Origin: an uncultured Lachnospiraceae bacterium
Lineage (GTDB): Bacteria > Bacillota > Clostridia > Lachnospirales > Lachnospiraceae
DNA: 64,000 nt
Assembly (NCBI GenBank): GCA_947588995.1
Contig: CANPZI010000004.1
Coordinates: 62,001-126,000 of the forward strand
Reading direction: 5' to 3'
The notes under the pieces are model-generated. The model worked only from the letters and a program-made list of their open reading frames with translations. It searched no databases and was not told the DNA's origin. Positions within the stretch are counted from its first letter, which is position 1, and every line of letters begins with the position of its first letter. Positions 60,676 to 64,000 of the stretch are shown here, in pieces. The translations under genes were made by a program, and so were the position numbers.

Positions 60676-61154
60676 GGTGTCACCTTCTCTCTGGTGTCCT
60701 CGTATTTTTTCGCGAGGATCGTGCCGTGATCCTTATATTTTTTCAGGATAAAATGCGTCGCCGTGCTCAAGACAGAGTCCAGGGTGGAGAGCTTGTCGGA
60801 CACGAAGCCGGAGATCTCTTTCAGGGATTTGCCCTCCAGCGTGACGAGCAGATCATAGCCGCCGGAGATCAGATAGACGGAAGTCACTTCGGGATATTTA
60901 TAGATCCGCTCCGCGATAGTGTCAAATCCCTGCCCGCGCTGCGGTGTCACCCGCACCTCGATGAGGGCGGAGACTTTCTCGATGGAAGTCTTCTCCCAGT
61001 CGATCATCGTGTGGTAGCCGCAAATGATCCCCTCAGCCTCCAGCGCCGCCAGTTCATTGACCACGTCGATCTCCTCCACACCCAGTATGACAGCCAGCTC
61101 TTTCAGATCGATACGGCTGTTCTTCTCAACGATTGCCAATAATTCCTCTCTCAT
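60672..61154 (-). CDS. Lrp/AsnC-family transcriptional regulator
   Basis: LAIVEKNSRIDLKELAVILGVEEIDVVNELAALEAEGIICGYHTMIDW; 4-nt overlap with the aminotransferase. Confidence 0.9.
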   Translation of the reverse strand: MREELLAIVEKNSRIDLKELAVILGVEEIDVVNELAALEAEGIICGYHTMIDWEKTSIEKVSALIEVRVTPQRGQGFDTIAERIYKYPEVTSVYLISGGYDLLVTLEGKSLKEISGFVSDKLSTLDSVLSTATHFILKKYKDHGTILAKKYEDTREKVTP

Positions 61155-61173
61155 GATGCTCCTCCATTCTCAT

Positions 61174-62148
61174 TCATAGGCAGTAAATCTGATCCGTTTT
61201 CGGTTTGTCCAGATAGCGCTTCTCGTCGTCATTGTATATGATGCGTCCGTTTCCGTCCGTCGTCCTGCCGATCAAGACGGCGGGAATATTCTCCCGCGCA
61301 AGCGCCTCCACAAGCGCCTCGCCGTTATCCGCCGTCATGAGAAGACAGCCGCCCGACAAAAGCTCATAGGGATTCAGCCCGAAAAACTCACAGATCTCAA
61401 TGGTTTCCTGCTTCACAGGAATCTTTTTCAGGTCAACCGAAAGTCCGACGCCCGCTCTCTCCGCCAGCTCCCACAGGGCCGCGAAGATCCCGCCCCGGGA
61501 GACGTCGTGCATGCCGCAGACGCCGGACTTCACGGCGGTGGCGGCCTCCGGTATCACGGACAGATACCTGTCATAGGCTGCCGCTTCCTCTATCATATAC
61601 GCCGGATAGCGCTCACACAGCTTCCGGCGGTGTTCTCTGGCAAGCCTCACCGTCCCCTCCAGCCCGATCCATTTGCTTGCGACGATGTCCTGCTCCGGCC
61701 CCACGCCCCGCATGGCGCAGTCGGAAGCTCTCCTGCCCACACCGGTCGCCGTCACGACGGGCCGCGCGATATCCGGCACGACTTCCGTGTGGCCGCCCAG
61801 TATCTGTACGCCGGCCTCCCGGCACAGCTTCTGCGCCTGCTCCATCATGTGCTTCAGTTCGCTCTCCTCCGCACGCTCCGGCAGCAGCACCGACAGCATA
61901 ATGCCCACAGGTTCCGCCCCGCCCGCCGCGATATTGTTGAGCGCCATCGGCACCGCGTAGGCGCTGATATCCTCCATCGGTGCCGTCACCGGCGTGGTGG
62001 CCAGCACGGTTTCATACCCATCCCCAAACGACACAACGGCGCAGTCCGTCCCTATGTCTGCGCCGTTTATCACTTCTGCCCTATGTAAGTCAATTTTATG
62101 CAAAACGGAACGTCTCAGGACGCTCTCCGATATTTTACCTGTTCTCAT
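61174..62148 (-). CDS. AIR synthase-related (HypE/PurM/ThiL-fold) protein
   Basis: MRTGKISESVLRRSVLHKI...DCAVVSFGDGYETVLATTPVTAP...GVQILGGHTEVVPDIARPVVTATGVG; start moved to MRTGKIS. Confidence 0.85.
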   Translation of the reverse strand: MRTGKISESVLRRSVLHKIDLHRAEVINGADIGTDCAVVSFGDGYETVLATTPVTAPMEDISAYAVPMALNNIAAGGAEPVGIMLSVLLPERAEESELKHMMEQAQKLCREAGVQILGGHTEVVPDIARPVVTATGVGRRASDCAMRGVGPEQDIVASKWIGLEGTVRLAREHRRKLCERYPAYMIEEAAAYDRYLSVIPEAATAVKSGVCGMHDVSRGGIFAALWELAERAGVGLSVDLKKIPVKQETIEICEFFGLNPYELLSGGCLLMTADNGEALVEALARENIPAVLIGRTTDGNGRIIYNDDEKRYLDKPKTDQIYCL

Positions 62149-62182
62149 AACCCTGTGTCCGACTATACACACAATCTGCTGC

Positions 62183-63703
62183 CTATTCCGACGGTGTCTC
62201 CTGCGGTGGTGCCGGGGGCTGATCGGCCTGTGCCGCTGCCTGAGCCGCCGCAGCCTGTGCCGCCGCGGCTTCCGCGGCCGCCTGATAGGAACCCGCCACC
62301 GCCTTGACCTGATCCACACTGTTGGTCGCGATCGCCGCCATAATGGCATTCCGCGCGCCCTCGTCCGCCGTGGCGACACCCACCGTCGCACTTCTGGGGA
62401 CTTTCATGTAGCTGCTGCTGTTGACCTGCTCCCTGCTCACCTCGACGCCGCCCTCGCGGACTATCTTCCACAGCTGCGCCTTGTAGCCGATATGCGCCGA
62501 CTGCACGACACAGTAACCGACGGGCTGCGACTCGTCCGCGTAGATGACTTCCTCCTCGGGCACGTTCCGTTCCAGAACCACGCTCTCATAGCTCACCTCG
62601 CGGCTGCTGTCCCTGGTCTCCACCCCGTAGATCGTAAATGTGATCTGCTTGTCGGCGGTCTTGCCCTCGATATAGATCGGATAGTCCGTATTGTTCTTAA
62701 ACTTAAAATCCTTGCCGGAAGATTCCGCAATCGCCGCGTCGGCGGAGGGATCCACATAGGTGACGATCATGGAGTGGTTGTAGCGCTCCGTCACTTCCAG
62801 CTCCGACAGGAGCACGGCATTGTACAGCGTCGTCGATACCTGGCAGATACCGCCGCCCAGGCTGTCCACCACCTGACCGTTCAGATAGGAGCCCGCCATA
62901 TAATACCCGTTCGCCTCGGTAAACGGCGACACCGCCTCATAGGCGGAAAACTCCTCGCCCGGATACAGCGTCGTACCGTCGATCAGGCTGCAGCCGTTGG
63001 CCACGTTCGCACTTCTGGCTTTACCCGACGTGGAATAGCTGGTCGTAAAGGTGCCCAGCACATCCTTGACCTTGGCGAGATCCTCCGCCTTGCCTTTCGG
63101 TTCGTCCACCGTGACCACCAGATCGATCGCGCAGTCCGAGCCGTCCCAGTTTTCCACCAGGTAGTCATACACCGTGTCCGTGGAGGCCGCCGTGTCGATC
63201 ACCACGCCGCTCTGCCCTTCTGTGATCTCAAATCCGCCGTCAGTCCTGACCAGAGACGCGTTGATAGCCTCTCTGTTGTACTGGTCGACATTCTGCTCGA
63301 TCAGCGCCCTGATCTTTTCCCTGTCAAAATCAAAAGTGACGTCATATATTTTATTCTTATATTCCAGATCTTTCAGTTCCTTGTAGCAGCGCAGGATGTC
63401 CCCGTCATGTCCGAAATTCGCGACCTCGTCCAGAATGGACTCGTTGCCCCATTTCAGGCCGAGCTCCGCGGCCGTCGTGACGATGGTGCCGCCGTCCACG
63501 GCATTGAGCGTAATCTGCGCCCCGCCAAAGGAATCCACATACGCCCTGATCTCATCGCCGGCCTCCTCGGCCGTCATGCCGGACAGATCCATGTCACCCG
63601 CATAGATTCCCGTCTCTATTCTGTTTTCCGCCGCACGGACCGGCATCACCACCACCGCCAGGGCAGCCAGCGCAGCCGATATCGCCAACGATACTTTCCT
63701 CAT
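62183..63703 (-). CDS. VanW family protein, exported
   Basis: Signal peptide; FTTSYSTSGKARSANVANGCSLIDGTTLYPGEEFSAYEAVSPFTEANGYYMAGSYLNGQVVDSLGGGICQVSTTLYNAVLLSELEVTERYNHSM. Confidence 0.93.
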   Translation of the reverse strand: MRKVSLAISAALAALAVVVMPVRAAENRIETGIYAGDMDLSGMTAEEAGDEIRAYVDSFGGAQITLNAVDGGTIVTTAAELGLKWGNESILDEVANFGHDGDILRCYKELKDLEYKNKIYDVTFDFDREKIRALIEQNVDQYNREAINASLVRTDGGFEITEGQSGVVIDTAASTDTVYDYLVENWDGSDCAIDLVVTVDEPKGKAEDLAKVKDVLGTFTTSYSTSGKARSANVANGCSLIDGTTLYPGEEFSAYEAVSPFTEANGYYMAGSYLNGQVVDSLGGGICQVSTTLYNAVLLSELEVTERYNHSMIVTYVDPSADAAIAESSGKDFKFKNNTDYPIYIEGKTADKQITFTIYGVETRDSSREVSYESVVLERNVPEEEVIYADESQPVGYCVVQSAHIGYKAQLWKIVREGGVEVSREQVNSSSYMKVPRSATVGVATADEGARNAIMAAIATNSVDQVKAVAGSYQAAAEAAAAQAAAAQAAAQADQPPAPPQETPSE

Positions 63704-63790
63704 GGAGTCCGTCCTTTCTCCCGCAGGGAATTGCCTCCGCGGACAGATTATGATATACTGTAATGACTATAGCAGAAAAACCGGCGACGC

Positions 63791-63886
63791 CTACAGCGCC
63801 GACAGCACCAACGGCACTACCATCGCCAGCACAATCACAATAATAATCACAGAAGAGATTATCTTCTTTTGTTTTCGGTTGAGCAT
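63791..63886 (-). CDS. 31-aa single-TM small membrane protein
   Basis: MLNRKQKKIISSVIIIVIVLAMVVPLVLSAL*; the ORF track lists it with a longer N-terminus. Confidence 0.5.
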   Translation of the reverse strand: MLNRKQKKIISSVIIIVIVLAMVVPLVLSAL

Positions 63887-63923
63887 ACAGTGAATCCTCC
63901 CACTTTCTGAAAGGATATTATAT

Positions 63924-64000
63924 ATGTTTTTCTTCATAAATGCAAGCGTTCTCATACTTTCCGCGCTCTTCTTCCTGTATATGCGGAAAGCCGGCAAAAC
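63924..64000 (+). CDS. N-terminal TM start of a CDS running off the right edge
   Basis: GAAAGGA then ATG: MFFFINASVLILSALFFLYMRKAGK... Confidence 0.35.
   Translation, partial: MFFFINASVLILSALFFLYMRKAGK

Noticed and set aside
61994-63763. 589-aa plus-strand ORF opposite the VanW gene
   Set aside because: Antisense shadow rich in Arg/His; VanW frame is unambiguous.

Overview
The window is a higher-GC Clostridia/Lachnospiraceae-like chromosomal backbone interrupted at about 25.5-50 kb by a lower-GC accessory and defence island. The left backbone holds a sensor protein that runs off the edge, a solute-binding lipoprotein, two trans-sulfuration PLP enzymes, a 10-gene Mrp/Mbh-type cation/H+ antiporter operon with four NuoL/M/N-like subunits, a chemotaxis receptor, carB, an aldo-keto reductase, carbonic anhydrase and small enzymes. 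The island holds a DUF4143-type ATPase, a Fic protein and a decayed second copy of it, an AbiL/RloAB-like cassette, a sigma-like regulator, a NACHT NTPase (bacterial NLR-like), two proteins with HEPN RNase motifs, a Kiwa-like kwaA/kwaB pair, and a tightly coupled operon of UvrD-type helicase/nuclease, membrane protein, type III Mod and type III Res, possibly with a fifth gene. Many short gene fragments lie between these genes (XRE regulator, PLD nuclease, serine recombinase, KilA-N twice, acyltransferase, rlmD C-terminal domain). The strongest new signal is an uninterrupted G10 tract inside the mod gene: gain or loss of one G creates a stop codon within a few codons, so it is a candidate phase-variable ON/OFF switch for the four-gene system. 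The right backbone holds rlmD, a YhaM-like HD protein, an HtrA-like protein that has lost its catalytic triad, mutS2, a two-component system, trmL, an aminotransferase with an Lrp regulator, an AIR-synthase-like protein and VanW. All calls come from reading the sequence and from memory of protein families; no searches were run.
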